Below, piece after piece: positions 1-7,757 of a stretch of 64,000 nucleotides of DNA. Each line of letters starts with the position of its first letter. Within the stretch, counting starts at the first letter, position 1. The stretch lies in assembly GCA_020852255.1 (NCBI GenBank), contig JADZBD010000018.1, positions 60,842-124,841 of the forward strand, in the 5' to 3' direction. Source of the stretch: Bacteroidia bacterium (GTDB taxonomy: Bacteria; Bacteroidota; Bacteroidia; JADZBD01). Made by a program: the position numbers and the translations under genes. The notes under the pieces were generated by a model. It was given only the letters and a program-made list of their open reading frames with translations. It made no database searches and was not told the origin of the DNA.

Positions 1-1
1 T

Positions 2-1054
2 CTTCTTCAGCATAATATTTATGCCGCAGGCAACGCACGGATCGCTGATTGCCGGTTATTTGTTCCGGCTTTTTCCCTGCGATCTGTTTCAGCAAGGTGG
101 CGCCGGGCTTTCATAGAGCGCATGAAGTCCTGCGGAGTGCACGGAAATGCATTGTTGGTGGGTCAGGCACTCGTGCTGGGCGACGACGGAGAAATTCCTG
201 CAAGCGTCAGAGATGATTATGCAAATACAGGAGCCGTACATATCCTTTCGGTTTCCGGGCTCCATGTTGGAATGATCTATTTTCTTTTACGGATACTATT
301 CCTGAATCATCGCTGGGGACAGCGACATCGTTTAATTGCTGTTCTGCCCGTAATCGCCGGTATCTGCTTGTACGCTCTGGTTACCGGAATGTCTCCCAGT
401 GTTCTTCGCTCCGCCGCGATGTTTATTCTTTTTGCGGTCGCAGAAACCTGGAGAAAAAAGACAGAATCGGTGAATACCCTCGCTGTTTCAGCGTTTCTGC
501 TGTTAGTTGCGAACCCATTACTGATCTTCGACGTTGGATTTCAGTTGTCCTATACAGCCGTATTCGGAATCCTTGTGTTTTATCAGCCCCTGCGTGCCCT
601 TTGGATTCCGGAAAGCAGGTGGCAGCAATGGCTGTGGGATATGAATGTGCTTTCTGTGGCGTCACAAATAACTACCTTCCCGCTGATCCTGTATTATTTC
701 GGCAAATTTCCTGTTCTTTTTCTGCTGGTTAATCTGGTGGTTATACCGTTTTCAACCGTGCTGCTCTACACCGGAGTCTTCATTATTTTGCTCGGATGGA
801 TTCCGGTAATTGGCGCGTGGGCAGGCTGGCTGTTTCGGAACGGAATGAATGGAATGAATGCCGTTATTGAATTTACGGGTCAACTGCCTTTCGCGGTTCT
901 TCAAAACATAAGCATTGGTTTGCTTTCGGTCCTATTGCTTTATTCAGGAATAGGGATGATTACGCTCTGGCTCTACCGGAAAGATCCCCGCCTGTTTTCC
1001 TGGGTTCTGGGAATATTGCTACTGTTCCAGCTAAGCTTATTGTACCCCCAGTAA
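2..1054 (+). CDS. comEC: ComEC/Rec2 competence protein, 3' part
   Basis: Inner-membrane channel protein for uptake of single-stranded DNA during transformation. The frame is open to the window edge: upstream of the first ATG (122) it still encodes family-like sequence (RWRRAFIERM), so the gene begins outside. The motif ISGLHVG-like SVSGLHVGMIYF and the following run of about eight hydrophobic helices (HILSVSG to the C-terminus) are the competence domain. It stops with no room for a C-terminal metallo-beta-lactamase domain; many Bacteroidota versions lack it. The last 18 bases overlap the convergent phosphatase gene. The family call is firm; the N-terminal OB-like domain is not visible here. 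Confidence 0.9.
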   Translation, partial: LLQHNIYAAGNARIADCRLFVPAFSLRSVSARWRRAFIERMKSCGVHGNALLVGQALVLGDDGEIPASVRDDYANTGAVHILSVSGLHVGMIYFLLRILFLNHRWGQRHRLIAVLPVIAGICLYALVTGMSPSVLRSAAMFILFAVAETWRKKTESVNTLAVSAFLLLVANPLLIFDVGFQLSYTAVFGILVFYQPLRALWIPESRWQQWLWDMNVLSVASQITTFPLILYYFGKFPVLFLLVNLVVIPFSTVLLYTGVFIILLGWIPVIGAWAGWLFRNGMNGMNAVIEFTGQLPFAVLQNISIGLLSVLLLYSGIGMITLWLYRKDPRLFSWVLGILLLFQLSLLYPQ

Positions 1055-1969
1055 TTCGGGAATCAGCTCTCCATCGCCCTCCGGGTCAGAAATACCAAGG
1101 ATACTGGTAATGGTATGGTGAAGGTCCTTCAAGGAATACCTGTTATTTACCTCTTTTCCATCGGGAATGCCTTGTCCGATAGCAAAGAGCATAATGTGAC
1201 GGCAGCCGTCACAGCCGTCACCATGACTTACAAAGCCATCCGCAATATTCGTTGAATGACGTCCGTGGTCGTTCGTTACGATGAGTGCCGTTTTATTTCT
1301 GTAAACCGGATCAGATTGAATAAACTGCCAGATACGCCCCACGTAGCTATCCACGTCCCGGATACCTTGCAGATACCCGTCCCAGCTGCCTGAATGTGCA
1401 GAGCCGTCCGGTTCCCTGAAATTGACAACCAACAGGGAGGGGTGCTGCGCTGCCATGGTACCCAGAACCCTCTGCAATGTGATGGTATCATGACGGTAAC
1501 CGGTGGCCAATCCGTTGATCCCGCAATCGGTTCGCGGCATATACAGGTCTTTCCAGGCTGAATTCTTGCAGTTTCTCAGAACCTCCAGTTTGTCCTTGGA
1601 AGTGATAATCCATGCTCCTGAATTATCCTTCTTCCGTTCTCTCAGCCATACCTGCAAAAACGAGGGCTCGTCAGGGATTTCCTGACCACCGTTATTAATA
1701 TTCTGATATACGCCTGTTGTAATGGCCGTGTGGCCGCAGGTGGTCTGAGTATAGCCATCCTGAAAAAAGGAAGGAAAAATACAAGCCTCCGGGAGCAGAG
1801 AACGCATCACAGGGATATACATCAGATCCGGGGCACCGAACGTTTCACTGTACCGGGCTCCGTCCATCACTACTACTATAACGTGTTCAGCGGAGGGCGA
1901 GGTAACGGCGAGATCCTTCCGGCAGGAAAGAGAAAGCAGAACCGGAATAAAAAGCAAAAAGAACCGCAT
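1037..1969 (-). CDS. Alkaline-phosphatase-superfamily lipoprotein
   Basis: Predicted exported lipoprotein of 310 residues (lipobox LSLSC near residue 17) of the alkaline phosphatase/nucleotide pyrophosphatase superfamily. Metal-site motifs are visible: VVVMDGAR near the N-terminus, a Thr-rich nucleophile region (TQTTCGHTAITTG), FREPDGSAHSG in the middle and TNDHGRHS plus a later SHGDG near the C-terminus. The nucleophile region is Thr-type, not the Cys/Ser sulfatase signature, so a phosphatase or phosphodiesterase is likelier than a sulfatase; the substrate is unknown. I choose ATG 1969 because the upstream TTG at 1975 lies inside a -7 box (1973-1980). It is divergent from the Smr gene. Confidence 0.8.
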   Translation of the reverse strand: MRFFLLFIPVLLSLSCRKDLAVTSPSAEHVIVVVMDGARYSETFGAPDLMYIPVMRSLLPEACIFPSFFQDGYTQTTCGHTAITTGVYQNINNGGQEIPDEPSFLQVWLRERKKDNSGAWIITSKDKLEVLRNCKNSAWKDLYMPRTDCGINGLATGYRHDTITLQRVLGTMAAQHPSLLVVNFREPDGSAHSGSWDGYLQGIRDVDSYVGRIWQFIQSDPVYRNKTALIVTNDHGRHSTNIADGFVSHGDGCDGCRHIMLFAIGQGIPDGKEVNNRYSLKDLHHTITSILGISDPEGDGELIPELLGVQ

Positions 1970-1972
1970 GGT

Positions 1973-1980
1973 CAAATGTA
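1973..1980 (-). promoter_or_regulatory. Bacteroidota -7 box for phosphatase gene
   Basis: On the minus strand this reads TACATTTG, an exact TAnnTTTG. It sits only 4 bases before the ATG at 1969, so the transcript would be leaderless or nearly so. No clear -33 TTG was identified. Confidence 0.5.
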
Positions 1981-1981
1981 C

Positions 1982-1989
1982 TAAATTTG
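1982..1989 (+). promoter_or_regulatory. Bacteroidota -7 box for Smr gene
   Basis: TAAATTTG, an exact TAnnTTTG, ends 3 bases before the ATG at 1993. It lies back to back with the divergent -7 box at 1973-1980, which implies near-leaderless transcripts in both directions. Confidence 0.5.
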
Positions 1990-1992
1990 GAT

Positions 1993-2571
1993 ATGAAATT
2001 CCGGGTGGGTACCAGGGTGAAATTTCTCGATGAAACAGGGGAGGCCCTAGTGATGCATATTTACCCCAATGGGAATATCAAAGTGCTCACCGAGGAAGGA
2101 TTCGAACACATTATGCCGGAGGGAAAATTGATTCCGGTTCCGGGAATGGAGGAAGAGACAGAAGATGAGGCGGCGAAGTCAACACAGCAGGATGGCATTC
2201 CTGATTTCGATCCGGAGGAGGTTATCAGTCTGAAGGAAAAAATGTTCAGCAAAAGAAGGGAATCGGCTCCGGCGCGGGATATCCGTACGGAGCAGATAGA
2301 GGTAGACCTTCACATAGATGAATTAGTGGAGAACGCAAAAGGAATGAGTAACAGTGAAATGCTCGCTGTTCAGATTTCCATATTCAGGCAAACAATGGAG
2401 GAAGCGTTGACAGGTCGCATTCATAAGGTTGTTTTTATTCACGGGGTGGGAGCAGGGGTGCTGAAAGCGGAAATTAGAATAATCCTGAGAGCCGACTATC
2501 CTGCCTGCGAGTTTTTCGATGCCTCCATGAGCAAATATGGAATGGGGGCTACAGAGGTGCGTATTCGCTGA
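1993..2571 (+). CDS. DUF2027-like/Smr-domain protein
   Basis: A 192-residue protein. The N-terminal half is a small beta-rich segment (VGTRVKFLDETGEA) followed by an acidic linker; the C-terminal about 80 residues are an Smr domain, with VDLHIDEL and FIHGVGAGVLKAEIR giving the LDLH-like and HGxGxGxLr motifs typical of the family. Smr domains bind nucleic acid and many nick DNA or cleave stalled-ribosome mRNA. Which applies here cannot be told from sequence. The start is ATG 1993, not the TTG at 1987 that lies within the -7 box. The gene is followed 39 bases later by rnpB. Confidence 0.8.
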   Translation: MKFRVGTRVKFLDETGEALVMHIYPNGNIKVLTEEGFEHIMPEGKLIPVPGMEEETEDEAAKSTQQDGIPDFDPEEVISLKEKMFSKRRESAPARDIRTEQIEVDLHIDELVENAKGMSNSEMLAVQISIFRQTMEEALTGRIHKVVFIHGVGAGVLKAEIRIILRADYPACEFFDASMSKYGMGATEVRIR

Positions 2572-2598
2572 GTACGGTCTGATTAGCCGGTGTTTTTG

Positions 2599-2606
2599 TA
2601 CCTTTG
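2599..2606 (+). promoter_or_regulatory. Bacteroidota -7 box for rnpB
   Basis: TACCTTTG, an exact TAnnTTTG, lies 4 bases before the first P1 base of RNase P RNA, as expected for a transcription start at about 2611. Confidence 0.6.
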
Positions 2607-2610
2607 CACT

Positions 2611-2995
2611 AAGGCTTCCTTGTCGCTCTTCGCTTTGGCGGAGAGAGGAAAGTCCGGGCAACATAGAACACCTCGCTTCCTAACAGGAAGAGTCCGCCTT
2701 TGGCGGATATGGAAAGTGCCGCAGAAAATTACCGCCTTTTATTTCCGCTTTGGCGGATTTGAAGGGTAAGGGTGAAAACGTAAGGTAAGAGCTTACGGGT
2801 TTCGTTGGTAACAGCGAAGCAGGGTAAACCCCGGGGGTTGAAAGGCCAAATAGGTTACGGTGAAGGGCTGTTCGCCTGAATCCGAAAGGATACCGTAACG
2901 GGTGGGCCGACAGATCAGGCCGGTGACGGCAGGACCAGACAAATGACAAGGGTTGGGATGAAAATCCTGATGACAGAACCCGGCTTATAAGCCTT
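2611..2995 (+). ncRNA. rnpB: RNase P RNA component (bacterial class A)
   Basis: Catalytic RNA that removes the 5' leader of precursor tRNAs. The 5' conserved core GAGGAAAGTCCGGGC is at about 2642-2658 and the 3' core ACAGAACCCGGCTTA is at about 2973-2987. P1 is closed by AAGGCTT (2611-2617) pairing with AAGCCTT (2989-2995), which sets the ends. Two internal helices are made of a palindromic hairpin, TCCGCCTTTGGCGGA (2693-2707) and TCCGCTTTGGCGGA (2744-2757), with a related half-copy at 2631-2643. The gene lies between the Smr gene and the convergent dnaN. Confidence 0.95.
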
Positions 2996-3000
2996 AACAT

Positions 3001-3033
3001 CAACCCAGACCTGCGGAGGCAGTGTCTGGGTTG
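3001..3033 (+). terminator. Stem-loop after rnpB
   Basis: CAACCCAGAC (3001-3010) pairs perfectly with GTCTGGGTTG (3024-3033) around a 13-base loop, between rnpB and the convergent end of dnaN. No T-run follows on either strand, so it may protect 3' ends rather than act as a classic intrinsic terminator. Confidence 0.5.
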
Positions 3034-3045
3034 ACCATTTCCGGG

Positions 3046-4167
3046 CTAGTTGTTCAGCATCACAGGCATCACCAGCATGAGGGTATCTTCCCCTTCTGCT
3101 GCTGCGGTGGCAGGCTTAATAATGCCGGCCCGGTTAGGGGCGCTCATTTCAAGAACCACATCTTCTGTTTCAAGATTATTCAACATGTCGAGAAGAAACC
3201 GGCTGTTAAACCCGATTTCCATATCCTGTCCTTCGTATGCACAGGTCAGCCTCTCATTTGCTTCATTTGAAAAATCCAGATCCTCCGCCGAAATATTCAG
3301 CTCGCTTCCTCCGACTTTCAGGCGAACCTGGTGAGTAGTTTTATTGGAGAAAATGGAAACCCTGCGAATGCTTCCCAGAAAAGAACTGCGGCTAATGGTT
3401 AGACGGTTCGGGTTTTCTTTAGGAATTACCGCTTCATAGTTCGGGTATTTGCCGTCGATCAAACGGCAGGTAAGGTTGATGCCTGCGAAGGAGAAATGCG
3501 CATTGTTCGCGTTGTATTCCACCTGTACGTTTTCGTCATTAGCTGTAAGGAGATTTTTAAGCAGGGTAAGCGGCTTCTTCGGAACAATAAATGAAGCCAC
3601 ATTCTGGGGTTTTACGTCCGAACGCTTGTAGCGCACCAGCTTATGGGCATCCGTAGCCACAAAAGTTACACCGTCATTTTCAATCTGGAAAAACACCCCG
3701 CTCATTACAGGGCGAAGCTCATCATTTCCGGTGGCAAACAGCGCTTTATTCAGCGCGGAGGTCAATACCGATCCGTTGATCATAAAAGAAGCCGGACTTT
3801 CGATGGCAGGGGCTTTGGGATATTCATCTCCGCTGTGCCCGGTCAATTTATATTTTCCATAATCGGAATTGATCTCAATGCTGTTTTTCTTCCGGTCAAT
3901 ATTGAACGTAAGGGGTTGCTCCGAGAATGTTTTCAGCGTGTCCAGCAAGAGTTTTGCTGGTATTGCAATGCTTCCCGCATCTTTTGATTCTACATGCAAC
4001 GTTGTGCTGATCGTTGTTTCAAGGTCAGAAGCGGAGATCTTCAGGTTGTTCTGCTCCAATTCAAAGAGAAAATTGTCCAGAATTGGCAACGCATTGCTGG
4101 TGTTGATCACCCCGGAAATGGCCTGCAGCTGCTTCAGCAACGTGGAACTGGAAACAATAAATTTCAT
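3046..4167 (-). CDS. dnaN: DNA polymerase III sliding clamp (beta subunit)
   Basis: Ring-shaped processivity factor that tethers DNA polymerase III to the template. It is full length at 373 residues, with three clamp folds in tandem. The N-terminus (MKFIVSSSTLLKQLQ), the central VRYKRSDV-type region and the C-terminal MLVMPVMLNN, which matches the usual M-P-x-R/N-L C-terminal region of the clamp, are all present. A -7 box (TAAATTTG on the minus strand, 4217-4224) lies about 50 bases upstream. The neighbours (DUF4340, gldG, gldF upstream in the same direction) repeat an arrangement known in gliding Bacteroidota. Confidence 0.97.
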   Translation of the reverse strand: MKFIVSSSTLLKQLQAISGVINTSNALPILDNFLFELEQNNLKISASDLETTISTTLHVESKDAGSIAIPAKLLLDTLKTFSEQPLTFNIDRKKNSIEINSDYGKYKLTGHSGDEYPKAPAIESPASFMINGSVLTSALNKALFATGNDELRPVMSGVFFQIENDGVTFVATDAHKLVRYKRSDVKPQNVASFIVPKKPLTLLKNLLTANDENVQVEYNANNAHFSFAGINLTCRLIDGKYPNYEAVIPKENPNRLTISRSSFLGSIRRVSIFSNKTTHQVRLKVGGSELNISAEDLDFSNEANERLTCAYEGQDMEIGFNSRFLLDMLNNLETEDVVLEMSAPNRAGIIKPATAAAEGEDTLMLVMPVMLNN

Positions 4168-4216
4168 CGCAATATCTTTTTGGTTAATTATGATTCACCC
4201 CGGTTTTCGGGGGAAA

Positions 4217-4224
4217 CAAATTTA
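4217..4224 (-). promoter_or_regulatory. -7 box for dnaN
   Basis: Minus-strand TAAATTTG, an exact TAnnTTTG, lies 50 bases before the dnaN ATG and inside the gap after the DUF4340 gene. This suggests dnaN can be transcribed separately from the gld operon. No convincing -33 was seen. Confidence 0.5.
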
Positions 4225-4260
4225 CCTTTTCAGCAGGCGAAATCCCACCTGATTTATGCA

Positions 4261-5307
4261 CTACTTGTTAACAGGTTTTCCTTTGGCCATGAAGTAGGCC
4301 GGGCTCTGTAATAGCTTGCCTATCACATAGAACTGAACAAGAATGATCTCATTCTTGTTATTATTTATGGTTCCCCACATCCGGTCAGGATCCTCCGTAA
4401 AGGTTTTTCCTTTGATCACCAAATCATCCGATTTTTTGGTTGGAGCCTTGGGATAGGTTGTGAGTACGGTGGATTTTCCGTTTACATCTGTTGCTGTGAC
4501 CCTGTGAACCGGTGCGTTCCCGGTGATGGAATCTGTTTTAACTTTCTCAAATACTTCAATCCCCTCATAATTGACTGAACTGAAATAGCTGAGATATTGC
4601 CTGGTTTTAACAGAGTCAATACCAGAGAGCTCATTCCCGTTCTTATCAAACACCTTCACCGTGCGCATACCGGTAAGTTCTACAGAGAAAGTAGAGTCGG
4701 GGCTCCGGTAATAAACCACCTCCACTTTGCGGAGTGTGCTGGCATCGAACCGGTATAATATTTTATCTCTCCACACCTTTGCGTCTGTGAAATAGCGGGG
4801 ACTCAGGTATCCGACAAATCCGGGCAAGTGAACCACAAAAGGAGCCTCGGCATTTACACCTTCTTTGTGGTCGTGAAGCAGCATATAGGTTCCTTCCTGG
4901 TCCGGCGTTTCTCCGCCAACGTAATACACTTTATGTAATTCTCCCTTCAAATAGATTTCCACTTTTGTGCTTCCGCTGGCAAGAGACTTCGTAATATTCT
5001 CTTCTGCTCTTTTACCGACCGGATTACGTACCTGCACTTTGCAGATTGATTCCAGCAGATTGTTCATGGCATCATTCCGTGCAGGATATGTATCATTGAC
5101 CTTCCACATTCCGGCACCTTCTCGCTCCAGTATGGCCGATTGACCTGTTTTGCTGGTGATCACCACTTTTGTGATATTGGCGGTGTCCGTAACAGCAAAA
5201 TCCTTCATTTCTTTTTTTAGGGTCGTGTTGGTTTTTGAATACCAAACCCAGGCAGCTATTGCGGCCAGCAGGATCACGGTAACCCATAAGATGCTGTTCT
5301 TTTTCAT
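4261..5307 (-). CDS. DUF4340-family membrane-anchored protein
   Basis: A 348-residue protein with one N-terminal membrane segment (ILWVTVILLAAIAAWVWY) and a beta-rich exported remainder matching the DUF4340 pattern of repeated 'x-V-E-V/Y-Y-R-S' strands. This family sits beside gldG/GldG-like ABC substrate proteins in many genomes, and a supporting role in that transporter is an inference from context. The start ATG 5307 overlaps the gldG stop (ATGA), which is why I reject the longer upstream extension. It ends 94 bases before dnaN. Confidence 0.75.
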   Translation of the reverse strand: MKKNSILWVTVILLAAIAAWVWYSKTNTTLKKEMKDFAVTDTANITKVVITSKTGQSAILEREGAGMWKVNDTYPARNDAMNNLLESICKVQVRNPVGKRAEENITKSLASGSTKVEIYLKGELHKVYYVGGETPDQEGTYMLLHDHKEGVNAEAPFVVHLPGFVGYLSPRYFTDAKVWRDKILYRFDASTLRKVEVVYYRSPDSTFSVELTGMRTVKVFDKNGNELSGIDSVKTRQYLSYFSSVNYEGIEVFEKVKTDSITGNAPVHRVTATDVNGKSTVLTTYPKAPTKKSDDLVIKGKTFTEDPDRMWGTINNNKNEIILVQFYVIGKLLQSPAYFMAKGKPVNK

Positions 5308-6992
5308 CGGTTGTATTTTCTTTTTCTCAGGTAGAACATGGCCAGTCCGAAAAGCAATACCGACCCTATGGGGATGATGGTGTTGATGAGCTGCCACTGC
5401 AGCCGTTCTTTATTTACCTTTTTTGTGTCAAGCATGCGCAGTACCACTTCGCGGCTTCGCACGGATAGAAGCCCGCTGTCGTCGCACAGGTAATTCACCG
5501 CATTGAGCAGAAATATTTTATTGCCAAAGGTTTCCTTGGTCCAGATGTCGTAACCCAGCGGCAATGCCATTCCGTTGGAGGGCTGGATTTTATTCGCAAT
5601 CATATCTCCATCGCCGATCACAATAACTTTTGTGGGTTTACTGTCTTTGATTCGTGTAAATCCCGGCATGGAATCCAGCGCCCCTAATGCCTGGAATTTG
5701 TATAACGATTCAAAACGCCCCTCCAGAAGAACTGCCAGAGGAATACCGGATTCACGGTACTGCTTCTCGTTGGGTCGCCGTGTGATACCTCTAAGTGTGA
5801 TATATACAGGAGTGTTAGAAGTTTTGGAGGCCGTACCGGAGCGAAGAAGGATGGTTTTTTTAATTCCGGGCGAAACCAGCGTATCCAGGGAACTTACAAA
5901 TTCTGTTTTTACCGCATTCAGGTTAGTAACAATGGGATGTTCGCTGCCTGCAGTTGCCAGTGGGAAGAACAGCCAGGGATAATACTGATACCTTCCCTGT
6001 ACGGGAATGGGTACGAGTGAAGCATTCATGTCCTGAACCAGATTGTAGTTCGCCCTGATACCGTATTTAAACAGCATGTCGTCCAGATTGATTTTATTAG
6101 GCAGACCATAGGTAAATTCCGCAGACGTCAGGCTGTCCATACTTGTATATACCGGATCAATGAGGAACATGAGCTTCCCTCCGTCCATCAGGTACTGGTC
6201 AAGAATGAATTTATCCTGTTCGGAAACAAATGTGTCAGGGCGGGCGATGATGATTGCTTTGTATTCTTTTGCTCTGGTCAGTTTTTTCAGCTGGCTGTTG
6301 AAGCGGATACGCTCTACTACATAATATTCTGATAGGGCCGTGGAAAGGTCCGCCACATGAAGGCTGTCCCATTCGCCATGTCCTTCAAGGAAAGCGATCT
6401 TTGGCTTAAGCCGTGATTGCAGTTTACGAATAGCGTTGGAAAGCTCGTATTCGAGGTTTTCGATTGAATTATTGAGTACTATTTCGCTGGGAACTCCCAT
6501 TTCGTCCCTGAACAGCTGAACAGCCACCTCTCGTCCCTTGAAGGAAGCGATTGCTCCCGGGAAGAGGGTCTTTTGGGTAGTCGCCCCCTTGTCCTTCACC
6601 TCCAGAACCGCCGGCAGGATCCCTTTCTGGTAGAGCTGCCGGTAAACATCCATCTGCTCTTTTTCCGCAATTCCGGCAATGGGATCTACAAATTCATATT
6701 CAATATTTTCTCCGGAAACAACCCTGAATTCGTCCAGCATTTCTCTGGCAGAAGTACGAAGACGGTCAAATCCTGCAGGGAAATCCTCTCCTTCCAGGTA
6801 AATGCGGAAGAAAACCACATCGTCCAGCTCTTCCAGTAATTCTCTGGTCTGATCAGAGAGCGTATATCGTTTTTCTTCTGTAAGATCAAGCCGGAAAAAG
6901 AACTGACTGCCAAGAAAATTCAGCAAAAGCAGTCCTGCAACGGCAAGAAAGAGTTGGATCAGATCGTTCCGTTTGCTGCTTTTTCTGCTCAT
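5304..6992 (-). CDS. gldG: Gliding-motility ABC transporter auxiliary protein GldG
   Basis: About 562 residues, with a membrane segment near each end (LFLAVAGLLLLNFLGSQFFF; IIPIGSVLLFGLAMFYL) and a large periplasmic ABC_transp_aux region between them. Characteristic stretches include DLTEEKRYTLSDQTRELL, IAFLEGHGEWDSL and MFLIDPV. GldG works with GldF and the ATPase GldA in gliding bacteria. GldA is not in this window, and GldF/GldG also occur in non-gliding Bacteroidota, so motility is not proven. The gene overlaps the 3' end of gldF and the 5' end of the DUF4340 gene, indicating one operon. ATG 6992 (MSRKSS) is preferred; ATG 6998 is two codons upstream. Confidence 0.9.
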   Translation of the reverse strand: MSRKSSKRNDLIQLFLAVAGLLLLNFLGSQFFFRLDLTEEKRYTLSDQTRELLEELDDVVFFRIYLEGEDFPAGFDRLRTSAREMLDEFRVVSGENIEYEFVDPIAGIAEKEQMDVYRQLYQKGILPAVLEVKDKGATTQKTLFPGAIASFKGREVAVQLFRDEMGVPSEIVLNNSIENLEYELSNAIRKLQSRLKPKIAFLEGHGEWDSLHVADLSTALSEYYVVERIRFNSQLKKLTRAKEYKAIIIARPDTFVSEQDKFILDQYLMDGGKLMFLIDPVYTSMDSLTSAEFTYGLPNKINLDDMLFKYGIRANYNLVQDMNASLVPIPVQGRYQYYPWLFFPLATAGSEHPIVTNLNAVKTEFVSSLDTLVSPGIKKTILLRSGTASKTSNTPVYITLRGITRRPNEKQYRESGIPLAVLLEGRFESLYKFQALGALDSMPGFTRIKDSKPTKVIVIGDGDMIANKIQPSNGMALPLGYDIWTKETFGNKIFLLNAVNYLCDDSGLLSVRSREVVLRMLDTKKVNKERLQWQLINTIIPIGSVLLFGLAMFYLRKRKYNR

Positions 6993-7720
6993 GACCATTT
7001 ACGGCTTTCGAGAACGGTTTTGGTAAGCAGGATGAACAGGAGAATAAGGCTAATGAAGTAAAGCATATCCCGGGAATCTACCACACCGCGGCTCAAGGAG
7101 ATGTAATGGTCATTGATACCGAATGAGAGGATGAGCCGGTCAATGCCGTTCAGGAAGGACAATTCCCCGATGAACTGAAATCCCATAAAAAAGAAAAAAC
7201 AGATCAGCACGGCAAAAATGAACGCGATCACCTGGTTGTCAGTCAGCGAAGAGGCAAAAATACCAATCGCAACAAAGGCGCCGGCAAGAAAGAGAAGTCC
7301 GATATAGGAGCCCCAGGTGCCTCCGGTATCTATTCCCGGCGGAACACCCATGCGTGAAACGGTAAAGAAGAAAAGCAGGGTCGGAAGCAGGGAAAACAAT
7401 ACAAGCAGGAAACCGGCCAGGAATTTGGCGAAGATTACCTGAAGATCCGAAAGCGGACGTGTCATAAGAAGTTCTATGGTGCCTGAGCGCTTTTCATCTG
7501 CAAAGGAGCGCATGGTGATTGCGGGGATCAGGAACAGAAAAACCCAGGGGGCGAGGGCGAACAGCGGATCAATAGTGGCAAAGCCGTTGTCGAGTATATT
7601 GGTATCTCCAGGTAAAAGCCACAGGAAAATGCAGAGCAGCAGAAGAAAAACGCTGATGGCGACGTAGCCTATCAGAGAACTAAGGAATGCACGAATTTCC
7701 TTTCTGAGCAATGCAAGCAT
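6989..7720 (-). CDS. gldF: Gliding-motility ABC transporter permease GldF
   Basis: ABC-2 type permease of 243 residues with six predicted membrane helices. Typical features are the N-terminal LLRKEIRAFLSS, the motif FADEKRSGTIELLMTRPLSD after the second helix, and a C-terminal helix ending ESRKW. The start ATG 7720 is favoured over the upstream ATG 7771 because a -7 box lies at 7750-7757, between the two. It overlaps gldG by 4 bases at the stop (ATGA), so the two are translationally coupled. It is preceded by the MFS gene on the same strand. Confidence 0.92.
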   Translation of the reverse strand: MLALLRKEIRAFLSSLIGYVAISVFLLLLCIFLWLLPGDTNILDNGFATIDPLFALAPWVFLFLIPAITMRSFADEKRSGTIELLMTRPLSDLQVIFAKFLAGFLLVLFSLLPTLLFFFTVSRMGVPPGIDTGGTWGSYIGLLFLAGAFVAIGIFASSLTDNQVIAFIFAVLICFFFFMGFQFIGELSFLNGIDRLILSFGINDHYISLSRGVVDSRDMLYFISLILLFILLTKTVLESRKWS

Positions 7721-7749
7721 ACGCCTGATGATACGGTTTTGGGGATGGA

Positions 7750-7757
7750 CAAAGGTA
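7750..7757 (-). promoter_or_regulatory. -7 box for gldF operon
   Basis: Minus-strand TACCTTTG (exact TAnnTTTG) lies 30 bases before the gldF ATG and within the upstream extension of the longest open frame. It supports the internal start and a promoter for gldF-gldG-DUF4340. Confidence 0.55.

Noticed and set aside
4310..5397. Upstream extension of the DUF4340 gene with His-rich start
   Set aside because: The extra 30 residues lie inside gldG, while ATG 5307 overlaps the gldG stop and precedes a membrane helix.
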